A stretch of DNA of 11,373 bases from Cerioporus squamosus. Taxonomy: Eukaryota > Basidiomycota > Agaricomycetes > Polyporales > Polyporaceae. The notes beneath the pieces were generated by a model. The model did not search any database. It saw nothing but the letters and a program-made list of their open reading frames with translations, and had not been told where the DNA came from. How positions within the stretch are numbered: position 1 is the first letter of the stretch; the number at the start of each line of letters is the position of its first letter. A program made the translations under genes and the position numbers. Below are positions 1-6,488 of this stretch, piece after piece. The DNA lies in assembly GCA_022592435.1 (NCBI GenBank), contig JABYQS010000912.1, positions 1 through 11,373 of the forward strand, read 5' to 3'.

Positions 1-736
1 AATTCGTCGACGCCCACCGCTGGGCTTTCGCAGCAGTCGCCAAAGCCCCAAATGATGTTAACAGGTGGCATCGAGGGCGGTATCGACTGGCTGCAGAACC
101 CACCAAAAGTCTTTCACCTCACCCCTGAAGCGATGGGGACCGCGGGGCCTTCCAGAGGAGAGCCCTCTTTCCTGCCTGTTTGAGGTCATCGGATATGCAT
201 GGGTCACGGTCGAAGAACAGAGGGCCTTGTACGGAAGCTCCGGCGCTGTCGAATGGGACCGTATCGCCGCGGGCTCGGATCCCCGAGGAACGCGAGCTCG
301 CAGAGTCGAATCCGCGATACATTGCTGTCTGCCTGTCTTCTACTGTATTGATGGCATCCGGGGATGCACTACACGTCCTTCTTCCCACAGTACCATTCTT
401 ACCGTTCTCCCGGCCGTCCTCGCCCAGCACGGTGCAGCGGGGCAGGAGCAGTGGGACGCGCAGAAACGGTCGGTCGTCGAGGATGCGCTGAACTTCTGCT
501 TGCTCAGCATCGACACATTGTTCCCTTTGCGTTGCTTGGACAGCTCCGATGACCGCCGTGACGTGCCCCTTCCTGGCCGCTTCGTGCGTACCCGCGGGGC
601 ACGGGCATGGCACCCCCTCTTCGCGGACTGGGGCGACTATCGTCCTGGGTTGCACAGCGGCTTGGACACCGCTATGCGGACTGTACATACGGATGGCACT
701 ATTCAGACCGTTCTAAGTCTCTTCTCGATGCTTTAG
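1..736 (+). pseudogene. Probable relic of the post-MYND domain of a MYND-finger paralog, left-truncated
   Basis: Seen: protein-like stretches succeed each other in different frames. Frame 3 at 3-47 gives FVDAHRWAFAAVAKAP. Frame 1 from 52 gives MMLTGGIEGGIDWLQNPPK. Frame 2 from about 179 gives FEVIGYAWVTVEEQRALYG. Frame 3 near 280-325 gives EERELAESNPRYIAV, and frame 2 returns after 330 (VVEDALNFCLLSID). In that order they parallel the second-exon domain of the MYND genes at 3721-8093: the AHxW-like start (compare SEAHGWIISAMA), a Gly-rich turn followed by a beta-like segment, an F..I.Y strand, an acidic ELAESNPR helix like NVAQNPRMAG, and a late L..C helix. Inference: a paralog on the opposite strand, broken by at least four frame changes; its MYND finger would lie left of the window. 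The homology was judged by eye. The part after about 540 does not align convincingly. The alternative is an unrelated gene or an unpolished assembly. Confidence 0.45.
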
Positions 737-750
737 TTCTCTTCGTCCAG

Positions 751-821
751 GTACGCATGTACCTTTTGGCTCTAGACCTGCGAGCCTGTTTGCTAACATG
801 CGTCTCTTCGTCCGTCAACAG
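751..821 (+). other. Intron-like segment (GTACGC...TGCTAAC...CAACAG)
   Basis: A 71-nt stretch has a GT donor at 751, a consensus branch site TGCTAAC at 791-797 and a CAG acceptor ending at 821, 24 nt after the branch site. This is a normal fungal intron layout and would extend the plus-strand relic to its left. The minus strand carries a competing intron signal over nearly the same bases (845 down to 786: GTGAGT, GTTGAC, AACAG). Only one is likely to be used, and the sequence does not say which. Confidence 0.4.
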
Positions 822-902
822 ATATATACCATTGGTGTAACTCACATGGTTGCGCATACGACCGAAACTTCTTGCATATTGAGACGGCCATCAGCCCGAT
901 GT

Positions 903-907
903 AGGAC
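903..907. repeat. Target-site duplication, left copy (AGGAC)
   Basis: AGGAC directly abuts the outer end of the left LTR. The same five bases directly abut the outer end of the right LTR at 2395-2399. Five-base duplications are the usual product of Copia-type integrases. Confidence 0.85.
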
Positions 908-1137
908 TGTTGGAACAAGCGGTCGTTCCGGGGTGTAGCAGGGAGCCCTCGTCGCAAACGCGCAGGGAATTCGACAGCGAAGGGAAACTATATGTACGTA
1001 GCTACCATCGCGATAAGTCCGCGATCGGGATGATAAGCAGTGCGCGGCGTGAGCGCACCGGCTTGCCCGACGCTCGACGCCCGACGCACCGCGTGCCAGC
1101 CGGGCCGCCCATTGAAACTCGCCCAATAACATCAATA
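908..1137 (-). repeat. 3' LTR of the Copia-type element (230 bp)
   Basis: This aligns without gaps to 2165-2394 at a constant offset of 1,257. By eye there are seven mismatches, all transitions, at 963, 964, 1050, 1079, 1089, 1103 and 1131. The plus-strand ends are TGTTGG and CAATA. The boundary at 1137 is fixed by the target duplication on the other side of the element, which makes the termini TG...TA rather than TG...CA. On the minus strand a CATATAG motif lies about 988-997 and is the best TATA candidate. Confidence 0.92.
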
Positions 1138-1148
1138 CACCCCCTCAA
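1138..1148 (-). promoter_or_regulatory. Polypurine tract for plus-strand priming
   Basis: On the minus strand TTGAGGGGGTG sits directly against the start of the 3' LTR, which is the required position of the primer for second-strand DNA synthesis. An identical 11-mer lies 27 bp away at 1165-1175, immediately after the gag stop codon. Between them is a perfect palindrome with 6-bp arms, GTGCGC and GCGCAC (1152-1165). Confidence 0.75.
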
Positions 1149-1164
1149 GCCGTGCGCGAGCGCA

Positions 1165-1175
1165 CACCCCCTCAA
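1165..1175 (-). repeat. Second copy of the polypurine 11-mer
   Basis: This is identical to the tract at 1138-1148 and starts at the base after the gag stop (1176-1178). It may be a remnant of the internal deletion that removed pol, or a duplicated priming tract. Confidence 0.7.
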
Positions 1176-2054
1176 TCACCAAGCTCCATCAACGTCCGTG
1201 AGCTCCTCGTACGCCTTCAGGGCACTGGCCGACATAGCCGTGTTCGCACCGCCCGATGTCTTCGTCTTCCGACGGGCCGCCTCCCATTTTGCCCGCTCTG
1301 GACAGTCCTGCTTGAAGTGCCCCATCTCGTCACAGAAGTAACACTGGACTTTCGAGCGATCGACTCTCGGCTTCTCCGAAGAGAGAGCAGCGGCAGCGAC
1401 CCCAGGGTCTGCGGTGGAAGTCGGAGGGAAGTCGGACGTACTCGTCTGTCGGACTTCCTCGTTCAGGAGCCTCCGAATGACTTCTTCAAGCGTGAGCTGC
1501 TCAGTAGGGATCGAGTCGAGGGCAATGATGACAGTGTCGTACGAGGGGGGGAGACCCATGGTAATGGCGAGAATCTTGTCTTGGTCGACGACCGCGATGC
1601 CCGTCTCCTCCATCCTGAATGCCATGCTCCGGATATCACCAATCCAAGCCTGCATCGACTGCGTGGGTTTCTTCTTCGACGTCAAGAACTGCCTCTTCAT
1701 CGCCAGCTGCGTCGCGAAACCGCGAGCTTTGTGCACCTTCGCCAACATCTCCCAAATCTCTATCGGATCGCGTGACCGCATATGAGATAACTGACCATCG
1801 TCAACCTGCATGATCATCTCCGCCCTCGCCTCGTTCATCTTCTGCACCGATCACTTCTTCTTCTTCTTCTCGTACTCCTCGTGCCACTGAGATGGGTCCT
1901 GGACAGCACTGTCGACCGTGATCTCGACGATGTCGTCCCACAGCCTCCGCCAAACGAGGTCGGCCTCCATGCGCATCGCCCATTCGACGTAGTTGGCATC
2001 GTTGAGCTTTGGGAAGCGACGGCTCTCGACGGTATGCGTGGTAGAATCGGACAT
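1176..2054 (-). pseudogene. gag: Copia-type Gag polyprotein, one in-frame stop
   Basis: Gag packages element RNA into virus-like particles. The frame starts at ATG 2054 and ends with TGA at 1176, 293 codons in all, with a single internal TGA at codon 68 (1853-1851). No frame change occurs across it, so this is a point nonsense after a lysine run (EKKKKK). N-terminal residues FPKLNDANYVEWAMRME match the short domain typical of Copia Gag starts. The middle has the usual gag-polypeptide pattern (LSHMRS..PIEIWEML, LAMKRQFL, MQAWIGDIRSM, ILAITMGLPPSYDTV, LTLEEVIRRLLNEE). A CCHC zinc knuckle, CYFCDEMGHFKQDC, has ligands at about C238, C241, H246 and C251. The protein ends in DVDGAW, about where the protease part would begin in a full Gag-Pol, and then stops. 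As it stands, the internal stop should abolish the capsid part. Confidence 0.88.
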
Positions 2055-2164
2055 AGCAGAGGAGGGGGGGGGGTTTCTTCAGGTGAGTTCTTCAAGGTTC
2101 TTCTGATAGGACCCGGGTGGGAACGACGCGAAGCGGAGGAAGCAAGGGCTGTACAGCGCGTTTG

Positions 2165-2394
2165 TGTTGGAACAAGCGGTCGTTCCGGGGTGTAGCAGGG
2201 AGCCCTCGTCGCAAACGCGTGGGGAATTCGACAGCGAAGGGAAACTATATGTACGTAGCTACCATCGCGATAAGTCCGCGATCGGGATGATAAGCAGTGC
2301 GCGGCGCGAGCGCACCGGCTTGCCCGACGCTCGACACCCGACGCATCGCGTGCCAGCCGAGCCGCCCATTGAAACTCGCCCAATAACGTCAATA
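2165..2394 (-). repeat. 5' LTR of the Copia-type element (230 bp)
   Basis: This is the partner of 908-1137. It should carry the element's promoter; the CATATAG motif (minus strand, about 2245-2254) is the TATA candidate. Its inner end at 2165 is followed, on the minus strand, by a GC-rich leader leading to the gag ATG at 2054. Confidence 0.92.
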
Positions 2395-2399
2395 AGGAC
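2395..2399. repeat. Target-site duplication, right copy (AGGAC)
   Basis: Perfect match to 903-907. It confirms that both LTRs belong to one insertion and that the outer LTR border is at 2394. Confidence 0.85.
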
Positions 2400-2872
2400 G
2401 TCCAGCCACGGACAGCTTAGATGCAGCCCGCAAGTCAAGCCAGGCCATTGTCTTCTCCCATCCGTGCGAGTCAGGTAAGCCCGTTCTACCCATTCTGCAC
2501 AAAGTCCTTGTCGTCCTTGTCGATGATCTCGAGGCTGAGAGGTTGGAACGCGGTGATCGGGCTAGGGTGAAGGTTCGAGAGGTGGTACCCGCTCCCAGTT
2601 CTTGCGCGCGGTGATAGGACAGGTGAGCGCGCGCGAAGAGTTGAGATTTGCTGCCTGCAATGCAGACGGCGGTGCAGACGAGGTTTGCCGAAAGAAAACC
2701 GTTGGGACAGAACCAAGTCTTGAGCGATTTCAGCCGAACCCAGGGATGAAGACTCCGGCGATGACGACGCTCGGGTCTGACTAGTTGTCGTCTCTTCAAT
2801 GGAGACATGCTATCCTGCATTGCCAGTCCTCCCAGTTGATTGATGCATAAAAGTGAAGTACTGACCACGAAT
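2400..2872. other. No assignable gene; possible decayed coding DNA
   Basis: Both strands carry open frames of up to about 160 codons that contradict each other. Minus-strand pieces such as LSLEIIDKDDKDFVQNG (ending at 2486) and SHGWEKTMAWLDLRAA look protein-like but sit in different frames. A plus-strand GTAAGC donor-like site lies at 2475. The minus-strand pieces could be downstream parts of the dead MYND gene that starts near 2990, but their spacing from the finger is much longer than in the intact genes, so I do not join them. Confidence 0.35.
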
Positions 2873-2990
2873 CTGTGCGTGCGCCAAGCTGCCTTCTAAC
2901 ACTCTAAGTACTACTGTAGAGCATGAGCGAACATCCACCGCATCGCTTCAGTTGTTCAACTTCTTGCACTTGTGCCAGTGGTCGCATGGG
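2873..2990 (-). pseudogene. Dead MYND zinc-finger exon
   Basis: On the minus strand the DNA aligns by eye to the finger exons at 6283-6470 and 7909-8093. A TGCGACCAC block corresponds to the first Cys pair, then LKRCGGC and MLY follow, then ECxKAAWRTH. The reading frame changes at least twice: one base is missing between the first Cys pair and LKRCGGC, and two extra bases come after MLY. The Gln codon of ECQKAAW is TAG, the YC cysteine is lost, and the GT donor found after the ligand His in the other copies is gone (CACAG followed by ATTCG). A TATA-like site and leader repeats lie upstream at 3072-3280. This is an old, non-functional member of the array. Confidence 0.78.
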
Positions 2991-3071
2991 AGCAGGATCT
3001 TGTAAAGTGACCGCTCGAAGGTCGGCCAGGTCTGTGATGAAGTCTGAACCTGTGAAGGCAAGTCGCAACGA

Positions 3072-3123
3072 CTAGCAGACGAGTGGACAACACGAGTCCT
3101 CAGTCAGTAGAGCAAAAGACTGA
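3072..3123 (-). repeat. Contiguous copy of a 52-nt leader segment (A1+B1)
   Basis: Bases 3072-3096 (25 nt, A1) equal 3142-3166 (A2) exactly, and 3097-3123 (27 nt, B1) equal 3221-3247 (B2) exactly. Here A and B touch. In the other copy they are separated by a 54-nt segment with intron borders. On the minus strand the order is B then A. Confidence 0.9.
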
Positions 3124-3141
3124 TAGCATAGACACAAGTAC

Positions 3142-3247
3142 CTAGCAGACGAGTGGACAACACGAGCTACAAAGTACTTGTAAGTAAAGCATAAGTAAGC
3201 ATAGGTAGGCGAGTACTTACTCCTCAGTCAGTAGAGCAAAAGACTGA
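3142..3247 (-). repeat. Interrupted copy of the leader segment (A2, 54-nt insert, B2)
   Basis: A2 is 3142-3166 and B2 is 3221-3247. The right end of B2 also forms a 9-bp inverted repeat with the three bases that follow it: TCCTCAGTC at 3221-3229 and GACTGAGGA at 3242-3250, with a 12-nt loop. Confidence 0.9.
3167..3220 (-). other. 54-nt intron-like insert between the leader repeats
   Basis: Read on the minus strand it begins GTAAGTACTC and ends CTTTGTAG. This gives a perfect GTAAGT donor, CTTAC branch-like motifs (consensus CTNAC) and a TAG acceptor. Its borders coincide with the borders of the flanking repeats, so its removal reproduces the contiguous copy at 3072-3123. It lies about 50-105 nt downstream of a TATA box on the same strand, where a leader intron would be expected. 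Confidence 0.65.
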
Positions 3248-3270
3248 GGAGACGAAGCCCAAGAGTCCCT

Positions 3271-3280
3271 CCTTATATAC
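3271..3280 (-). promoter_or_regulatory. TATA box directed toward the dead MYND copy
   Basis: On the minus strand this reads GTATATAAGG, a strong TATA match. A start site about 25-32 nt downstream would fall near 3240-3250, which is the outer border of repeat B2. The nearest coding remnant downstream on that strand is the dead finger at 2873-2990. Confidence 0.5.
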
Positions 3281-3720
3281 TGTGTCTGGAGTAGCATGAG
3301 TAAGCGACAGAAAGGAGAGCATAATGCTGTCTGAGTCAGAACGAGTAGGGATGACTCAGACGATGACGAAGGATGACGAAGATACGACAAATACGAGGTC
3401 ACAAGGGCATGTCTAGTACAGCCCAGAGATATCTAGAAAGAACTAGAAAGGTCCGGAGTGTTGCAGAACGCACTGGAATGGACTGGAAACAAAGAGAAGC
3501 CAGGTAACCACATGGTTTCGTACAACGTACCCTAAAAGGAAAGGAAGAAGCATAGCCTAAGATCTAATCGTAAGAGGCTGTGCCCATAGCGCCTAATGCG
3601 CAACTAAAGTCCATAGTCCATAGTAAGTTCAACAGTCTGAATAAGTCAATCGTGCTCGTCATGGTCGTGGTTGCAAACATATCATACAGTAACGTTAGTT
3701 CCTCTGTACGCGGCAAGTAG
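3281..3720. other. Intergenic, nothing assigned
   Basis: This stretch is richer in A and T than its surroundings, with short open frames only. It holds the 3' flank of the MYND gene ending at 3721. On the minus strand a GTGTGT...TAACTAC...TACAG layout just downstream of the C-terminal codons could be a further intron, in which case the protein tail would continue into about 3564-3700. The support is weak. Confidence 0.3.
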
Positions 3721-4809
3721 TTATGACACACGCATATAGCCGCCTTCGTCGACACAACACACACCCCTCCGACAAAGCCTATTCAGGACCGTCAGCAGAT
3801 CCCGGAGAGAAAGCCCGCAGACAATCTTGTATCCAAGCCGTTCGTCGACGATCCTCGCGGCCATCCCCCACTGCTCCCGGTCGCGGACAAGAGGTTCCCA
3901 CTCCCACCATTTGTCCCTACGTTTCTTCATGTGCCCCACCGATGGTTCTCTCCCCCGCGCGCTGTCAACAGCTCTCCATACTAGCTCTCCCGAGTTGACG
4001 TTCGCCTTGCAAAATGTGAGGGATTCTGCGAGTTCTTGACGAGCCTGGTATTCGAGCGGCGTGCTGTCGCGCGGGAGATGGTTGGGGAAGAACACCGTGT
4101 GCTGGGTTATATTGATGTCCTTCAGAATGAATGCCACGCGGAGGATGACAGGAGGCGTCTTCCCGCCACGGATGTACTTCGCCTCAGCGAGTTCCATCGT
4201 CCACCTGTCCTGCTCCAGCCCTTCGGGGGTGGCAGCCACTTCGGTTCCCCAGTAGTAGTCCTCGATTCGAAAGGCGTTGCTGGGGTTGCGCTTCGCGGGG
4301 TCCTTCTCGCCGGGAGTCATGACGAACATCATACGGGTGCCCAGTCGTGCTTGGTCCGTGATCTCTGCGGCGGAGAGATTGACGAGGAAGAAATAGGCCG
4401 CCGTGCGCCATGGCGCTGATGATCCACCCATGCGCCTCCGACCACTCCATCATGTCTTTGCCTACCGCAGCTGGAGTAGAGTAGCCAAGCGAGCGGAGCA
4501 GCTCACGGCCCTTCGCTTCCAGCTCGGAACCTGGGGGGCCCGCTACACCCTTGAAGTCACTGTTGCCACCGCATGCGAACCTGGGTAGCATAAGCGGACC
4601 AGGAAACCGGTAAGAAAGTCAGATGCGATGCACTTGTGCTTGGGCCATGAAGCCCTTTGACAGTCCTTGCTGCAGTACTCCGTGACCGAACATCCTCCGC
4701 AACGCTTCAGCTTCGTTTCTATAGAAGTCTTCAAACAGTGGTGGCAGCAGTTTCGGGTAGATCCGGAGGGGTGGACAATGTTGATGGCGAAGTCTGAGTT
4801 AAGATCCAT
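3721..4809 (-). pseudogene. MYND zinc-finger protein, single one-base frameshift in exon 2
   Basis: Exon 1 is 4809-4634, starting CCATGG. The intron is 4633-4581 (53 nt, GTGCAT, CTGAC, CCCAG). Exon 2 is 4580-3721. The MYND finger binds two zinc ions and mediates protein contacts; ligands are C22, C25, C37, C40, C46, C50, H58 and C62. The intron splits codon K59, so C62 comes from exon 2. The domain after it starts DMMEWSEAHGWIISAMA in one frame and continues TAAYFFLVNLSAAEITD in the next frame, so one extra base lies near 4395-4415. The remainder is open (NPSNAFRIEDYYWG, LAESLTFCKANVNSGEL, RRDKWWEWEPL) and parallels the intact paralogs. Discounting that base, the product would be about 344 residues. 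No intron with good signals repairs the shift without removing conserved residues. It is either a recent pseudogene or a sequence error. The second domain has no name I can give. Confidence 0.75.
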
Positions 4810-5021
4810 GGTTCTTGCGAAGCTGACGAGATGAGAGGTCGCTCGAGAGCTGGAGAGACTCAGATGCGATGCGCGTTCCTAAGACTCTGCCAATATCGCG
4901 ATTTGGCAGTACTTGTGCTTTTAGAGTTCAAGTCACCTGACGCATTTCACGTTAAGTAGTCGCTTTGCCAAACACGGAAGGGATGCACCAGAGCTTCAAC
5001 TGAAGAGCAGTGCGCCGGTAG
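4810..5021. other. Upstream region of the MYND gene starting at 4809
   Basis: A leader and promoter region is expected here. A CCAAT sequence lies at about 4899-4903 (plus strand), inside GCCAATATCGCGATTTGGC, an imperfect inverted repeat with 5-bp arms. I see no clear TATA box. Confidence 0.3.
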
Positions 5022-5426
5022 CCTCGATTAGCGGCGTGGACTTACCTCGTGCGTGGACCTCGGCAGATAGGATGCGTAGTAGAACGCCTCAGGAGTAACT
5101 GCCTTCAATGTGTGAGGAATGAGACAGCCATATTGAGGGAGCTGCAACACAGCAGGGACATAGAGCACAGCAAGAGCTTGAGGCAACAGAGAATCAAGAC
5201 GCGGGTAATATTATGAGGAGACGAAGAGACAGCGGCACTGGCACGGGCTCAGGCTAAGCTTGCGACCGCCACCGCCACGTCGCGATCACATGACCGCGAA
5301 GTGGAACGCGTACAGTTGCTGAGCGGGGAACGGTTGGCGGAATCAGCGACCGATGTCAGTGAAAGATGTGTCGCCTACATGATAGCAACGAGAAAAATCA
5401 GAGCTCCGACGCAACACAAGCCATGA
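5022..5426 (+). pseudogene. Coiled-coil-like coding fragment with one stop
   Basis: One plus-strand frame is open from 5022 to 5213, has TGA at 5214-5216, and is open again to TGA at 5424. The translation is strongly helical and charged: NETAILRELQHSRDIEHS before the stop, EETAALARAQAKLA and DREVERVQLLSGERLAE after it. The composition (Ala, Glu, Arg, Leu) and heptad-like Leu spacing suggest a coiled coil. There is no good start codon, and the end runs antisense over the 3' untranslated part of the MYND gene at 5453. I do not recognise the family. It may be an exon of a decayed gene, with the stop from a CGA-to-TGA change, or chance. Confidence 0.35.
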
Positions 5427-5443
5427 TCCATTGCGAGACTCAC
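5375..5443 (-). other. Putative 3'-UTR intron of the MYND gene at 5453-6470
   Basis: On the minus strand a GTGAGT donor (5443) follows the TGA stop (5455-5453) by 9 nt. A CTCTGAT branch-like motif and a CATGTAG acceptor ending at 5375 complete a 69-nt unit. The paralog at 7066 has the same layout. Being this close to the stop, such an intron would not normally trigger nonsense-mediated decay. Confidence 0.5.
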
Positions 5444-5452
5444 CAAAGAGCA

Positions 5453-6470
5453 TCATACCATCCCCATCCAGTCGTTATAAATCGTCCATATCTGAGGCGG
5501 AGTCATCCCGCGTGTCAACGCAACCGTCTGCGCCCACATCTCCTTCAGCTCCGAATCGTCTCTGCGGTGCTTGACCCACTTCCACTTCTTCCCCTTCCGC
5601 TTGTATCGTCCGATATCCATGATCACGTCCTCGTCGGATGACTCCTTCGTCTCCGCGTACACAAGGCCGCTGTTGATGCATTGTTTGCTGTAGACCATCA
5701 TACCGATAAGAGCCTGGCCGGTCCGCCGGGGGAGAGTGGTATCGTCCGCCGAGCGAGTGCAGAAGACGGGCATGTAGTTGTTGACGACGTAGCCGTCATT
5801 TTCCATGACGTCGAAGACAATCGGGATGATGCCGGCCATTCTCGGGTTCTGCGCGACGTTATACGCCTCTTCGCTCTTCTTGCGGCTGGCCATGAGGTCG
5901 TCCCACTGGCCCTGGAGCATGTCGGCGTCGTCCCGGTGCGTGAGTTTATAGGAGATGAGGTGGAACGGAGTGGCGGGGTTGCCATCCCAGTTCTGGCGCA
6001 TGGTGAGGGTGCATACGAAGGCCCGGGGTTCGGAGAGCGCACGGGCGTTGCCGCCATCGAGCTGGACAGTACTGTTCGTGAGAATCTTGAACGACTCGAT
6101 ATGTGCGCTGAACCATTCCCGGACCATCTTTGCGACGTTGAGAGGAGATGGGGGCACGGCTGGGCCCACTTCCTGATCCTCATCCCGCTGCGGCCGACGG
6201 CAATGGTTCCTGTGGCACAAAACAACGACGATCGCGACTTGTCAGTTGAGAGGAAATAGGCTGGTACGGAAAGTGTACATACTTGTGTGTCGGCCAGGCG
6301 GCTTTCTGGCACTCTCTACTGCAGTAGAGCATCGTCGAGCACCCACCGCAACGCTTCAGGGTCTCCGTAGTTCCCTCACGCTTGCAGTGGTCACAGCTCG
6401 GAGCTTCGCGTCCAGCGATGGGTAGTCGTACCGCTGGATAGGTTTGCCATGTCTCGGGTTCGGGCTCCAT
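5453..6470 (-). CDS. MYND-type zinc-finger protein with uncharacterised C-terminal domain
   Basis: Exon 1 is 6470-6283. The intron is 6282-6210 (73 nt, GTATGT, CAACTGAC, CCACAG). Exon 2 is 6209-5453. The product is 314 residues. The start CACCATGG has a strong context and aligns with the paralog at 8093. MYND ligands are C26, C29, C41, C44, C50, C54, H62 and C66; codon K63 spans the splice and C66 lies in exon 2, which supports the model. The second part (about residues 80-314) runs gap-free against the 7066-8093 protein, with roughly half the residues alike. Shared marks are REW...H, NSTVxLxGG, NPAxPFHL, HRDDA, LMAS.KKSE, PIVF, VVNNY.PV, SGLVY and GRY.RKGKKWKW. MYND fingers bind proline-rich partner motifs and often occur in transcriptional regulators; the role here is inference. 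There is no signal peptide or membrane segment, so the protein is nuclear or cytosolic. Confidence 0.88.
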
Positions 6471-6488
6471 GGTGTATGGAGGGAGAGT

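Larger units (their letters stand above)
908..2394 (-). mobile_element. Gag-only, non-autonomous Copia-type LTR retrotransposon (TR-GAG-like)
   Basis: A complete 1,487-bp element reads on the minus strand. In order it has a 5' LTR (2394-2165), a leader of about 110 nt with a run of ten cytosines (minus sense), a gag frame (2054-1176), a polypurine tract (1148-1138) and a 3' LTR (1137-908), flanked by the perfect repeat AGGAC. Nothing lies between the gag stop and the 3' LTR except the tract and a small palindrome, so protease, integrase, reverse transcriptase and RNase H are absent. Elements of this make-up (terminal repeats plus gag only) depend on a full-length relative for pol functions. 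I saw no convincing match to a tRNA 3' end just inside the 5' LTR, so the primer site is unresolved. The insertion is moderately old: the LTRs differ at 7 of 230 positions and gag has a stop. Confidence 0.88.

Noticed and set aside
1..11. AATTC followed by GTCGAC at the window edge, suggestive of a cloning junction
   Set aside because: The bases form part of a protein-like frame (FVDAHRW) that resembles the neighbouring gene family, so chance is simpler.
119..688. 189-codon minus-strand open frame
   Set aside because: No motif was recognised, and the opposite strand carries segments that resemble the MYND-linked domain.
1152..1785. Plus-strand open frames of up to 207 codons over the retroelement
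   Set aside because: They are shadows of the gag frame, which is supported by the zinc knuckle and its position between the LTRs.
1855..1871. CTT triplet run as a microsatellite
   Set aside because: It encodes the short lysine run in gag, and only about five units are present.
1835..2392. 185-codon minus-strand frame across LTR, leader and gag
   Set aside because: It runs through the LTR and the out-of-frame part of gag, so it is not a plausible protein.
3167..3220. Small transposon with terminal inverted repeats (GTAAGTA/TACTTAC)
   Set aside because: The inverted matches are 7 bp and internal. The borders fit splice sites better, and no target duplication is seen.
3072..3247. CRISPR-like repeat array
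   Set aside because: There are only two copies of each repeat with unequal spacing, and the context is a eukaryotic genome.
5681..6259. 192-codon plus-strand open frame
   Set aside because: It is antisense to exon 2 of the MYND gene at 5453-6470. Its resemblance to the antisense frame of the other paralog follows from the sense-strand homology.
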